From Bostrychus sinensis (taxonomy: Eukaryota; Chordata; Actinopteri; Gobiiformes; Eleotridae), in assembly GCA_020698575.1 (NCBI GenBank), contig CM036245.1, positions 3,967,109 to 4,031,108 of the forward strand: a DNA stretch of 64,000 bases, written 5' to 3'. The position numbers and the translations under genes were made by a program. How positions within the stretch are numbered: the stretch's first letter is position 1; each line of letters opens with the position of its first letter. This document shows, in pieces, positions 45,060 through 56,107 of the stretch. A model generated the notes under the pieces. It was not told where the DNA came from and made no database searches. It saw only the letters and a list, made by a program, of their open reading frames with translations.

Positions 45060-45140
45060 AAAAAAATTGCTCCAATAACCAGAATATAATAAGATTGTAT
45101 TATTATAGTATTTTGGTATTTTTAAACTAAATATATTACA

Positions 45141-45189
<49 letters not shown>

Positions 45190-45551
45190 CAGTAATTCCT
45201 GTGTTTAATGCAGAATAGAAAAAAATAATAAAAAAGTTAAAATGGGATTATTGAGCTCATGTGGCAAGTGTAGTACTGATACTTCACCACCAGAGGGCAG
45301 CACAGAGGAGCAGTAGAAGTACTAACAGTAACAGTGGGGGCAGTGACAGTAGTAGTTGTAGTAGTCACAGCAATATTAGTAGTACATGTGATACTTTTAC
45401 TTCTACTTCAGTAATATTGTTTTACAGATGTAGAGAACTTCTTTCACCTCTGAACTAAACACAGATCACAGCACAGACTCACTGTTGTAATGCCTTGTTA
45501 AACCACGAGAGGGCGCTCCAGGACCACTGTAAGCCGTAGCTGCTGCACTGT
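45060..45551. repeat. Segment D1 (duplicate of 52180-52608)
   Basis: Shares an ordered series of words with the 52 kb segment: ATTATTATAG-type runs, TGTGGCAAGTGTAGTAC, CACCACCAGAGGGCAGCACA, GTAACAGTGGGGGCAGTGAC and TTGTTAAACCACGAGAGGGC. An (ATT)n run occupies 45142-45186. Similarity ends at 45551, where the 52 kb copy continues with TAGTAAATTTGACC. Confidence 0.85.
45287..45301 (+). promoter_or_regulatory. CTCF-like site (D1)
   Basis: CCACCAGAGGGCAGC fits every position of the CTCF core consensus CCASYAGRKGGCRSY. It is a sequence match only. Confidence 0.5.
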
Positions 45552-45703
45552 AAACAGGACTAGCAACAGCACTGAGGCTGGGGTCACCTGAGACAGGAGC
45601 AAGTTTATCAGGAGTGGATACAGCAGTTTGATGAACCTGCTGCCAGGCCATGACAAACTTGCAGATGCTTTCTCTTTCCTCACATTTTACTCGTTATGGG
45701 AAT
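45552..45703 (-). other. Unassigned segment left of the 2.9 kb duplication
   Basis: The minus strand is open over 45683-45466 with SICKFVMAWQQVHQTA, then a donor-like CTCAG|GTGACC. It might be a downstream exon of a minus-strand transcript from the CpG blocks at 48 and 51 kb. No family was recognised. Confidence 0.25.
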
Positions 45704-47698
45704 TTAGAGGTTATAGTTATAGTTTACTAATGTTGGTTTAGAGTTTACCTGGTTTCTACTCATTTATTAATTGGAAAAAAAGACAAAAAAAGTTCAAACA
45801 TTATCATCTTGTATTTACTGAAAATAACATAATTCAGCATGTCCGCCTGATAATGACATCACAATATGCAAAATATATGCAGATTAGATGCCTATAATTA
45901 CTATATTCATAAACTTTGGTTCATAACTGACATTTTTCTCATTTTCAGTAAAACTCTATCTCTAATTGTTTTTAAGCCACAGCCTTTTGAATTTTTTATG
46001 TAAAAAAAGAAAAAAAAGTATTAGAGAAAAAAAAACCTGGCGCCCAAAGGGTTAACAGCTGCCCAAAATTAGAGGTTTTCCATATTTATACATTATTTTC
46101 AGTTATAAAACAGCTAATGCAAAAGTGTCCAACACTATTTCACAGATCGAAATGATATAACACACACACGTCTTTCTAAAACTATGTGCCTTGTATAATT
46201 GTCCCTATTTTGCACTGCTGATGGAAATTTGGAGGAGAAACATTATTTAGCAAATTTTTTTAATTGATTACAAAAAACAAACAAACAAACAAACAAAAAA
46301 GAAAACGTTTCGTCAAGTGCCCACTTACCTCATGAATCTTCACTTTAGTTAAATTATATTTCTTTGCATTTCTCTGTTTATATGGTGTATCAAAGATCAC
46401 AGACATCTGTAAATCTGTAAATGAGATTCTGAATCTCAGTGGGACTTTCCAGGTTAAATAAAGGTCAAATAAAATAAAATAAATACTACTACAGTAAAAC
46501 ATTAGACACTTACCTGCTGGGTATCAGTTTGGTACTGTGTTCTTGAGTAAATTGCAGTTAAAACTTTAAAAAAGTTTTTCTTCACAGCTGTTAATTAAAA
46601 ATAATCAATAATATTGTTATTAAGGACAATGGTAGCAGTCACAAATGGAAAGCAAGCAGATAATAAATGTATATCATTAAACTAATATTGTTCAAAATTA
46701 AAAGGTTTACTTACTACACAATTTATGGCAAGTTTTTTATCAGTAGATTGATATTAAACATTATTTTCTATCCAGCCGCGGTATAGAAGCAATAAGTTAG
46801 CAGTAAATGCAAATGAAAATGGTTTCTGGCTACTTTTGTTTTTGTCTCTGTCTTGTTGGTGTCTCAGCTGTGACAGACATGACATAACTAGAGAGTAAGC
46901 TTACTACTTTTTAAATAAAACATTTAAATAATCTACATTAAAATAATTACTTATCATATTTTAATTTTGAGCAGGTTCTTTCAAATTAAACATGAAGTTT
47001 ATGTTCAAAGCACAAACTGTAGAGCTGTAAGAGCAAGGTAAAGATATATTCAAATAATACAATCAATACTTATTTCACTAATTTCACACAGAAATATACA
47101 CATCTAAATAAAATTAAACTAAATTAAAGAAATATACAGATGATAAATTAATAATAAAGATGTTGCAACTTACCAGAGTTGAATATTATTTGAAAATAAA
47201 GGGTCTTTACCTTTCTTCAAATTGCTCCACAGTGCAGGAAGTCGCCTAACTCTAAAACATCTCCCTTTTTCTTTTTGTCCACTTACCGTACGTCCAATAA
47301 TACAATAATGTACACAGATTAATACAGACACTGCTCTGCTTCTTAATACTAAATGATTTGAACTTTATCAGCTGTTGTGGCTAAAGTGAGGAGATTAATA
47401 CATTTTTGCAGGAAAGAACATATTATATTGTAATAGTATTGGGATTTATGCTGAAAGTAAAATTAGAATGTATGTATGTAACAATATGCAGCTAAAATTA
47501 CAGAAGTTTTACTGTTAATATAAAAATACTCTGTTGCTTAGCTTTAGTCTACAAAGCTTGGAGGAGTAACTCTGAATACCTGTTGTGTCATTTAGTATTC
47601 TGATAACTTCATAATTACATAAAACAGATGAAAATAAACCTTACCATTACAGGCTCAGCAACAAAATTGTACTGTTGAAGGAATTAAATTATGTTTTG

Positions 47699-47757
47699 TC
47701 CTCTGTGGTGTAGTGGGAAGAACATCTGACTGTGATCAGAAGGTTCTGGGTTCAAAA
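47699..47757 (+). mobile_element. tRNA-like SINE head, copy A
   Basis: GTGGTGTAGTGGGAAGAACA resembles an A box and GGTTCTGGGTTCAAAAC a B box, with CTGACTGTGATCAG between them. There is no acceptor stem pairing and the loop is short, so it is a decayed tRNA-derived SINE rather than a tRNA gene. Confidence 0.45.
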
Positions 47758-48039
47758 CTTGAAGAATTTGCAACGACATTCAAATGTACTTTCTACTTAA
47801 TTTAATATGCAAAACTCTTTTACTTTTACTTCTACTGGAGTAATATTATTTTTGAAGTAACAGTACTTTTACTTGAGTACAGACTGAGTACTTTGGTCAC
47901 CACTGACCCTGGGCAGGTGAACAGATTAATATGAACACACACATCCTGCAGGAGTCGGTGCAGGGAGCCATTTAAAGTAAAAAAAAAAAAAAAATACACA
48001 TTTCTAAAACCTACAAATAAACGCGTGAACTCAAACGGC

Positions 48040-48480
48040 TGTACTCACGAGTCTGAGGAGAGTCTGAGGGATTTGAGTGCGTTGCAATCTGAAGTCCTCC
48101 TCGGGCAAAAGTTCCAGTAACTGTTACTCTCTGGAAATCCACGGTCCGCCATTTTCTCACAGTTCTTAAAAATGCTCAGGTCCACGGACAACGCCCAACT
48201 TCTGCTCCTGGGCAAAACTCCCACAGTCCGCCCGCCGCCGAGTCTTTCCTCCGTGGTCTTCTCCTTTTCCCAACAGTTAGACGAAGTAAAAGTCCGAGTA
48301 CTCACTGGAAATCCTCGGTCTTTCCTCACGACCCAAAGAAAACTCCCGGTCAGCTCCGCGGTTAACGCCCAGCGGTCACTCACGCTCCCGGGGGAAACTC
48401 ACACTGACCTCCCGCCGCCGCCGAGTGGTTCCTCCGCGGCGCACACCTCCACAAAGTCCGTCCAGAAACGTGAGGCAAGG
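48040..48480 (-). promoter_or_regulatory. CpG-rich promoter-like block, copy A
   Basis: A CpG-dense island in an AT-rich setting. Three GTGAGT donor motifs lie on the minus strand (48048, 48305, 48383). There is an internal imperfect tandem repeat (CTGGAAATCCACGGTC / CTGGAAATCCTCGGTC; CCGCCGCCGAG twice). CCGCCATTTTC at about 48146-48156 is a YY1-type core. This is consistent with leftward transcription with alternative first exons. The open frames across it (112 codons on minus, 151 on plus) are not supported by any recognised family. Confidence 0.45.
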
Positions 48481-48623
48481 TCCGTACCCGGTCCTGAACC
48501 ATGTCTCTGTTTAATTAATTTATCTAATTCAAGTTTAATGTTAGCAAACCTAGCTTTACCGCTTCAGCGGCGCCTCTCGTCTCCTGTGCTGCGTCTTCTT
48601 CTTCTTCGCCTCTTTATGGAACA

Positions 48624-51533
48624 TTAGAGGTTATAGTTATAGTTTACTAATGTTGGTTTAGAGTTTACCTGGTTTCTACTCATTTATTAATTGGAGAAAA
48701 AGACAAAAAAAGTTCAAACATGTTCATCATCTTGTATTTACTGAAAATAACATAATTCAGCATGTCCGCCTGATAATGACATCACAATATGCAAAATATA
48801 TGCAGATTAGATGCCTATAATTACTACATTCATAAGCTTTGGTTCATAACTGAGATTTTTCTCATTTACAGTAAGACTCTATCTCTAATTGTTTTTAAGC
48901 CACAGCCTTTTGAATTTTTGATGTAAAAAAAAAAATATTTTAGAGAAAAAAAAACTGGCGCCCAAAGGGTTAACAGCTGCCCAAAATGAGAGGTTTTCCA
49001 TATTTATACATTATTTTCAGTTATAAAACAGCTAATGCAAAAGTGTCCAACACTATTTCACAGATCGAAATGATATAACACACACACGTCTTTCTAAAAC
49101 TATGTGGCTTGTATAATTGTCCCTATTTTGCACTGCTGATGGAAATTTGGAGGAAAAACATTTAGCAATTTTTTTAATTGATTACAAAAAACAAACAAAC
49201 AAGAAAACATTTCGTCAAATGCCCACTTACCTCATGAATGTTCACTTTAGTTAAATTATATTTCTTTGCATTTCTCTGTTTATATGGTGTATCAAAGATC
49301 ACAGACATCTGTAAATCTGTAAATGAGATTCTGAATCTCAGTGGGACTTTCCAGGTTAAATAAAGGTCAAATAAAATAAAATAAATACTACTACAGTAAA
49401 ACATTAGACACTTACCTGCTGGGTATCAGTTTGGTACTGTGTTCTTGAGTAAATTGCAGTTAAAACTTTAAAATAGTTTTTCTTCACAGCTGTTAATTAA
49501 AAATAAACAATAATATTGTTATTAAGGACAATGGTAGCAGTCACAAATGGAAAGCAAGCAGATAATAAATGTATATCATTAAACTAATATTGTTCAGAAT
49601 TAAAAGGTTTACTTACTACACAATTTATGGCAAGTTTTTTATCAGTAGATTGATATTAAACATTATTTTCTATCCAGCCGCGGTATAGAAGCAATAAGTT
49701 AGCAGTAAATGCAAATGAAAATGGTTTCTGGCTATTTTTGTTTTTGTCTCTGTCTTGTTGGTGTCTCAGCTGTGACAGACATGACATAACTAGAGAGTAA
49801 GCTTACTACTTTTTAAATAAAACATTTAAATAATCTACATTAAAATAATTACTTATCATATTTTAATTTTGAGCAGGTTCAAATTAAACATGAAGTTTAT
49901 GTTCAAAGCACAAACTGTAGAGCTGTAAGAGCAAGGTAAAGATATATTCAAATAATACAATCAATACTTATTTCACTAATTTCACACAGAAATACACACA
50001 TCTAAATAAAATTAAACTAAATTAAAGAAATATACAGATGATAAATTAATAATCCAAACAAAGATGTTGCAACTTACCAGAGTTGAATATTATTTGAAAA
50101 TAAAGGGTCTTTACCTTTCTTCAAATTGCTCCACAGTGCAGGAAGTCGCCTAACTCTAAAACATCTCCCTTTTTCTTTTTGTCCACTTACCGTACGTCCA
50201 ATAATACAATAATGTACACAGATTAATACAGACACTGCTCTGCTTCTTAATACTAAATGATTTGAATTTTATCAGCTGTTGTGGCTAAAGTGAGGAGATT
50301 AATACATTTTTGCAAGAAAGAACATATTATATTGTAATAGTATTGGGATTTATGCTGAAAGTAAAATTAGAATGTATGTAAGTAACAATATGCAGCTAAA
50401 ATTACAGAAGTTTTACTTTTAAAATATAAATACTCTTTTACTAAGCTTTAGTCTCCAAAGCTTGGCAGTAACAATACCAGAGGAGTAACTCTGAATACCT
50501 GTTGTGTCATTTAGTATTCTGATAACTTCATAATTACATAAAACAGATAAAACAGATGAAAATAAACCTTACCATTACAGGCTCAGCAACAAAATTGTAC
50601 TGTTGAAGGAATTAAATTATGTTTTGTCCTCTGTGGTGTAGTGGGAAGAACATCTGACTGTGATCAGAAGGTTCTGGGTTCAAAACTTGAAGAATTTGCA
50701 ACGACATTCAAATGTACTTTCTACTTAATTTAATATGCAAAACTCTTTTACTTTTACTTCTACTGGAGTAATATTATTTTTGAAGTAACAGTACTTTTAC
50801 TTGAGTACAGACTGAGTACTTTGGTCACCACTGACCCTGGGCAGGTGAACAGATTAATATGAACACACACATCCTGCAGGAGTTGGTGCAGGGAGCCATT
50901 TAAAGTAAAAAAAAAAAAAATACACATTTCTAAAACCTACAAATAAATGCGTGAACTCAAACGGCTGTACTCACGAGTCTGAGGAGAGTCTGAGGGATTT
51001 GAGTGCGTTGCAATCCGAAGTCCTCCTCGGGCAAAAGTTCCAGTAACTGTTACTCTCTGGAAATCCACGGTCCGCCATTTTCTCACAGTTCTTAAAAATG
51101 CTCAGGTCCACGGACAACGCCCAACTTCTGCTCCTGGGCAAAACTCCCACAGTCCGCCCGCCGCCGAGTCTTTCCTCCGTGGTCTTCTCCTTTTCCCAAC
51201 AGTTAGACGAAGTAAAAGTCCGAGTACTCACTGGAAATCCTCGGTCTTTCCTCACGACCCAAAGAAAACTCCCGGTCAGCTCCGCGGTTAACGCCCAGCG
51301 GTCACTCACGCTCCCGGGGGAAACTCACACTGACCTCCCGCCGCCGCCGAGTGGTTCCTCCGCGGCGCACACCTCCACAAAGTCCGTCCAGAAACGTGAG
51401 GCAAGGTCCGTACCCGGTCCTGAACCATGTCTCTGTTTAATTAATTTATCTAATTCAAGTTTAATGTTAGCAAACCTAGCTTTACGGCTTCAGCGGCGCC
51501 TCCTGTTTTTCTTCTTCTTCTTCTTCTTCGCCT
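48624..51533. repeat. 2.9 kb tandem duplication, copy B
   Basis: Second copy, same content with small indels (shorter A and AAAC runs near 49190, an insertion near 50470, deletion of TTT at 49880). The tRNA-like head is at about 50625-50683. Similarity ends in a CTT-rich run near 51525. Confidence 0.95.
50966..51406 (-). promoter_or_regulatory. CpG-rich promoter-like block, copy B
   Basis: Same block as at 48040. To its right, outside the duplicated unit, are two CCAAT boxes (51561-51565 and 51592-51596), which point leftward as ATTGG on the minus strand. The B copy thus has upstream elements that copy A lacks, and may be the original promoter. Confidence 0.45.
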
Positions 51534-51673
51534 CAAATCTCGCACGCTGTGGTCCTCCAGCCAATCACAGCAGGGCACACTGAGTGACGGACCAATCACA
51601 ATGAAAGTTATATCGATTAAGCTATTTTATTTCGACTAATTATTTTTACAGATCACAACAGTTAGGTGTATTT

Positions 51674-51709
<36 letters not shown>

Positions 51710-52179
51710 ACTGCCCATGTTTTTTTTAAATATATATTTTTTTCTTGTATTATGAATGTAGTGCTTGTTTTTTTTTTTTTTTAAGTTGTTACAGTAAACG
51801 ATGTTTATTTGTCTAAATGCTTATTTGTCAGGTCAGTTTGTATAATATTGTTGACAAACTCAAATTATTTACAGAATTATTAACAGAACGTCACCCTCAG
51901 AGTCTGTGTGGGATAAATGATTGTTCTTCATCCTACTCCTGTTCGTACATGGAATGTATCATTGTACTGACTTCATATAAACATGATTTTTTTTTTTTTT
52001 TTTTACAAATGCATTACCAAAAAAAATAATAATAATAATCAAAATGAAACAAAGTGAAATGAGAGTACAGTATCCCAGGTTCGGGCATTTCTTTCTAATT
52101 AAATTTATTTCAGCCTGCCCAGTGTAGAGCAGACTACACCTGTTTCTAAGAGAAAAAGAAACTAAAATAAATGCAGTTG
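51534..52179. other. Unique AT-rich stretch with poly-A and poly-T runs
   Basis: A run of about 31 A at 51676-51706 and T runs near 51768-51782 and 51987-52004. Apart from the CCAAT boxes, no gene or classified repeat was recognised. Confidence 0.6.
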
Positions 52180-52700
52180 CAGCTGCAATAATCAGAATAT
52201 AATAATAAGATTGTATTATTATTAATAGCAGTAATTTCAATAATGCAGAATATCATATTTTAGATTAAAAAATAATAATAAATAAGTTAAAAGTGAAGAT
52301 AATGAGCTCAATGTGGCAAGTGTAGTACATGATACTTCACCACCAGAGGGCAGCACAGAGGAGCAGTAGAAGTACTAACAGTAACAGTGGGGGCAGTGAC
52401 AGTAGTAGTTGTAGTAGTCACAGCAATATTAGTAGTACATTAGTATTTTTACTTCTACTTCAGTAATATTGTTTTACAGATGTAGAGAACTTCTTTCACC
52501 TCTGAAACTAAACACAGATCACAGCACAGACTCACTTGTTGTAATGCCTTGTTAAACCACGAGAGGGCGCTCCAGGACCATATTTGTAAGCCTGTAGCTG
52601 CTGCACTGTAGTAAATTTGACCTGAGGCCTCCCTCTGCTGACTGTCCCGGGTTAGTCCCAGCAGGGGATGGAACCATGAAGATGTCCTGTTTGGGAAACA
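52180..52700. repeat. Segment D2 (duplicate of D1 and D0)
   Basis: Its left part matches 45060-45551 and its right part matches 42260-42420 (through GAAGATGTCCTGTTTGGGAA). It is therefore the most complete of the three copies. It has a consensus CTCF-like site CCACCAGAGGGCAGC at 52340-52354. Confidence 0.85.
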
Positions 52701-52919
52701 CGCCTCTTATTTCCACTCAATTATTCAGCTTTAACTCCTCTGGAAATCTGCCTTTAACACTATAATCTTTAGTTAATGAATTAAAGTTTGGATTCTTCTG
52801 CTTTTCACTCAGGGAAGGCTACAGAGGCGATTTATCTTTACAAATATCATTTAAATGGACCCAAATTAGCAGTGACCCAGGTCTAAAGCTAACAATAAAA
52901 AAAAATAAAAAAAGAATTA

Positions 52920-53275
52920 ATCTTCAGCGAGACTAAACCAGTTTAAAACCAGGACTAAACAAGCCCCAAGCCAGGACTAATCTGGGATTAAAGAGTGGCT
53001 AAAACCTGGACTTGAGAGTCCTAAGCCATAACCTGACAATAGCGTGCCTAAATCAGGACTAAACCAGGTCTAAACAAGGACTAGACTGAGCTTAATATAG
53101 GAACAAAACTTTGTCTAAACTGGAAAAAAATGTTTGTCTAAACCAAGATTAAACTGGTGAGTTAATCTTAAGCAAAACCAGGACCAAACTGGGCCTAAAC
53201 CAGGACTAAACCAGGACTAAACCTAAACTAAATTAGCACTAAATCAGGACTAAGTTTGACCTAAACCTGTCTGTA
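52920..53275 (+). repeat. Degenerate CCAGGACTAAA repeat
   Basis: Imperfect 10-11 bp words (AAACCAGGACTAAACCAGG and variants with GGTCTAAAC) repeated irregularly. The same word family occurs at about 54165-54235, 59097-59165, 59325-59680 and 60330-60770. Confidence 0.75.
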
Positions 53276-53335
53276 AATATCTATTCAACTGTTGTCATTT
53301 TCAAAGATTCCTGCCACTCCTGTGTAGAATTGCTG

Positions 53336-53520
53336 TACAGTGGCTTAGTGGTTAGCACTTTTGACTCACAGCAAGAAGGTCCCGGGTTCGATTCCTGGAC
53401 CATATGAAGCCAGTTCTGTGTGGATGTTTTCCTTGTGTCTGGATGCTGCGGTTTCCCCCATCAACCTCAAAACATGCAGGAGGCTAATGCAGAGAATGAA
53501 TTTCCCTATGGGTCAATAAC
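53336..53520 (+). mobile_element. tRNA-derived SINE
   Basis: A-box-like TGGCTTAGTGGTTAGCAC and B-box GGTTCGATTCC with CAGCAAGAAGGTCCCGGG between them, then a tail containing TCTGTGTGGATGTTTTCC and AAAACATGCAGGAGGC. This is the well-known fish SINE type; the body is complete but diverged. Confidence 0.8.
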
Positions 53521-53849
53521 TTACCGACCTCCAGAAAGAGCCAGTGTACCACCAGAGGGACCCCTACCACAGTTTGAGAACCGCTGTATTACAAACAGAG
53601 AAATGTGCAGTAATATAAGTCAGACTTGTATCTAATCCACTTTGGCTGAATCAGGACGAGCTCTGTGTTTATGACATAAACCATCAACAAACAAAGATTT
53701 ACATAACACAAAGCTGTAGCATCATTTACATGAAAACTACACACAGACTAAATATATATAATACTGTATATATACTGTATACTGTATATATTGTACAGCT
53801 GTGGCCTGATGACAATATTTCTCCTAATTTCTAAATACTACTGGTCTTT

Positions 53850-54130
53850 AGAACAGTGTTTCCAACCAGGGGTACGCGGATCCCAAAGGGCTATGTGAGC
53901 ACTTTACAAATGGAATTATTTCCTACTTTGATAAGAAATTATTATAAAATTATTATGAGATAAATAAAAGAAATGAAAGATAATTATTAAGAATTTGTTG
54001 CATTTATTTTTAACAGAAAATATTTGGCAAAGGAAGATAAAAAAAAAACATAATTAGAAGTCACACTTTTTATGGGGGTGCTTTTGGTTTGACAAAAGAG
54101 CTCAGGGGATATAAGACAAAAAAAAAAAGT
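53850..54130. mobile_element. Possible hAT-type fragment
   Basis: CAGTGTTTCCAACCAGGGGTACGCGG is a typical fish hAT terminus. The far end is not clear and no target duplication was found. Confidence 0.4.
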
Positions 54131-54404
54131 CTGCTTCAGAGCTTAAGTTTAAAGGAAATGAATCCGGGACGAAACCAGGACTGGACCTGGGACTAAACCT
54201 TGGCTAAATAAAGACTAAACCAGGTCCTAACCAGGAAGAACAAGACAAGAGAAGACCAGAGGAAGACCACAGAGGAGGTTTATGGATGTAGTGAAGTTAG
54301 TTGGTGAGAGAGAAGAGGATGCAGACTGAGAAGAACATTTAAATATTAAACCTGTGCTGAAGTCTCTGCTGCAGCTCATATCTCAGGTCTCTGACTCTGT
54401 AACA

Positions 54405-55166
54405 CAGTCGTTCCCAAAGTGGGGTCTGAGGCCCCCTGGGGGTCCGCGAAGGTACTGCAGGGGGGGTCCCCAGAGGCTGTCTATATTAAGTACATAAAAA
54501 GAAATTGAGTCTGAAATGCACTGTAAAAAACAATGCTGCAAAAACTCAAGGCATCCCTCAAGATTTTTGAGTTTTGGTGATCAACTCAAAATCTCAAGTT
54601 TTCAACAACTATTTTTTTACTCACCAAATTTAACGTTCATACATCTAAAAACTTTATTTTTTCCAGCTCATCTTAGCAGCCAACTGACTCCACTGTTCAG
54701 AAAAAGTATTATTGATAATAATAAAAAACTAAATATACTACATTTAACAAAAGAATAACTTTTTCTGAACTACTGTAAGTTGGTTGTAAGATGAGTCAAA
54801 AAATAATGATAGAGAGAAAAACTTAAAAATTAGAAAAGTTTTTAGACGTCTGAACATCAAATTAAGTGAAAATGTGGAAAACTTGAGATTTTGAGTTGGC
54901 CCCAAAAATCTTGAGGGATCCTTTGCCTTGAGTTATTGAGTTTTTGCAGCATTTTATTTATTTTTTACAGTGTATTTGTTTAAAAATATAACTTTAAAAC
55001 AGTATTAAGCCAATAGTCAGTGTCTTTTGTAATGTTTTTTATAGAAATATATGGAGAAAAACATGAAAATAAACTTTAGAGTCGAGGGAAGTTGTATTGT
55101 TGGGGGTCCGCGTGGGATTTTGGTAAATTTAAGGAGGGCCGTGACTCCTGACTTTGGGAATGTCTG
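54405..55166. mobile_element. hAT-type non-autonomous element with nested MITE
   Basis: Termini CAGTCGTTCCCAAAGT and, inverted, ACTTTGGGAATGTCTG. A perfect 8-bp target duplication CTGTAACA lies at 54397-54404 and 55167-55174. A second element lies inside at 54519-54972. No transposase was seen. Confidence 0.88.
54519..54972. mobile_element. Palindromic MITE nested in the hAT element
   Basis: CACTGTAAAAAA at the left and TTTTTTACAGTG at the right, followed inward by GCTGCAAAAACTCAAGGCA and its inverse (about 54900-54955). The arms are long inverted repeats around an unrelated centre; the TIR is confident, the superfamily is not. Confidence 0.75.
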
Positions 55167-55174
55167 CTGTAACA

Positions 55175-55759
55175 GAACAGTGCTGTATCTCCTGCAGCTG
55201 ACTGTGTTCTCCACACACAGGAGGCTCTTGTGCAGACTCAGGGATTATAAAGTAGTCTTTTACCACATTGTCATAGCAACCATTCATCCACAGGAGTACT
55301 TTGGCTAAACATGCAAGCAGTAACGGAGTATAAGAGTATATGATATGATATAATGAATCATTTAGTGCAGTGATTCTCAAACTTTTCACACCAAGTATCC
55401 GTTCATCTTCTCCTGCTTTATCCAAGCTGGGTTAGAGCAGTCCAAGCAGGGACGCCCAGACTTCCCTCTCCCTGGACACTTCTTCCAGCTTCCCCAGGAG
55501 GATACTCAAGGCCAGCAGAGAGACATTTTCCCTCCAGCGTGTCCTAAGTCTGCCCCTGGGTCTCCTCTAGTACCTCCTCAGAAACATTTGTTCTACAGTA
55601 CGCGATCAGTCTGTAAATGATTCAAATTTGCATAAATAAGGAGACAACTGGACTAAATAAAAGCATCAAATTTACTTAGAGGCTATATTCTGCCTTTATT
55701 CATTTTCTGTATTGGTCTCCTATTAAACAGCAACCTTTAAAAACATTATGAGATTAAAA
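55175..55759. mobile_element. Retroelement 3' fragment and unassigned sequence
   Basis: At about 55385-55580 the phrases GCAGGGACGCCCAGACTTCC, CCAGCGTGTCCTAAGTCTGC and GGGTCTCCTC match a familiar fish LINE 3' region. The rest is unassigned. Confidence 0.5.
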
Positions 55760-56066
55760 CAGCCATTCCCAAAATCAAAAGTGTCACAGCCTCCTGAAAT
55801 TTATAAAAAATCACCTGACTGTAGAACTTTACCCTTCTTAAAAAGACTGTTATGTTTTTTCTATATATTTGTGTAAAAAGATTACAAAAAACACAGACTT
55901 TTGACTAAGAATAGTTTTAAAGTAATATTTTTAAACACGTATATAACTGTAATTTATTTTAAACTCAATTTATTTTTATGTACTTAACATAGACAGCCTC
56001 TGGGGCACCTCTGCAGTACCTTCACAGCCCCCCAGGGGGTTCCAGACCCCACTTTGGGAGCCACTG
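55760..56066. mobile_element. hAT-type element related to the one at 54405
   Basis: Termini CAGCCATTCCCAAA and, inverted, ACTTTGGGAGCCACTG. Flanking 8-mers GATTAAAA and CACTAAAA agree at 6 of 8. The GGGGCACCTCTGCAGTACCT region mirrors the left end of the 54405 element, so this is the same family in reverse orientation. Confidence 0.7.
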
Positions 56067-56107
56067 CACTAAAAGAATAATAAACTACTTTAATGGTTCC
56101 ATAAAGA

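Larger units (their letters stand above)
45704..48623. repeat. 2.9 kb tandem duplication, copy A
   Basis: About 2920 bp, repeated from 48624 with few differences. It contains an AT-rich part with donor motifs on the minus strand at 46328, 46513, 47173, 47210 and 47286; a dispersed-repeat phrase (GACCTTTATTTAACCTGG, minus strand, about 46440-46460); a tRNA-like SINE head at 47699; and a CpG-rich block at 48040-48480. Confidence 0.95.

Noticed and set aside
43888..45143. Open frames up to 345 codons on the minus strand
   Set aside because: Products of the 20/29-bp composite minisatellite; the peptide cycles DYSLCPLRL / SSQTV with the frame of the repeat.
47699..47757. Functional tRNA gene
   Set aside because: A- and B-box-like words are present, but no acceptor stem and a short anticodon loop; better explained as a SINE head. 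The same holds for 50625 and 53336.
48045..48627. Protein genes of 112 (minus) and 151 (plus) codons in the CpG block
   Set aside because: GC-rich frames with internal repeats and no similarity I recognise; the splice donors suggest untranslated first exons instead.
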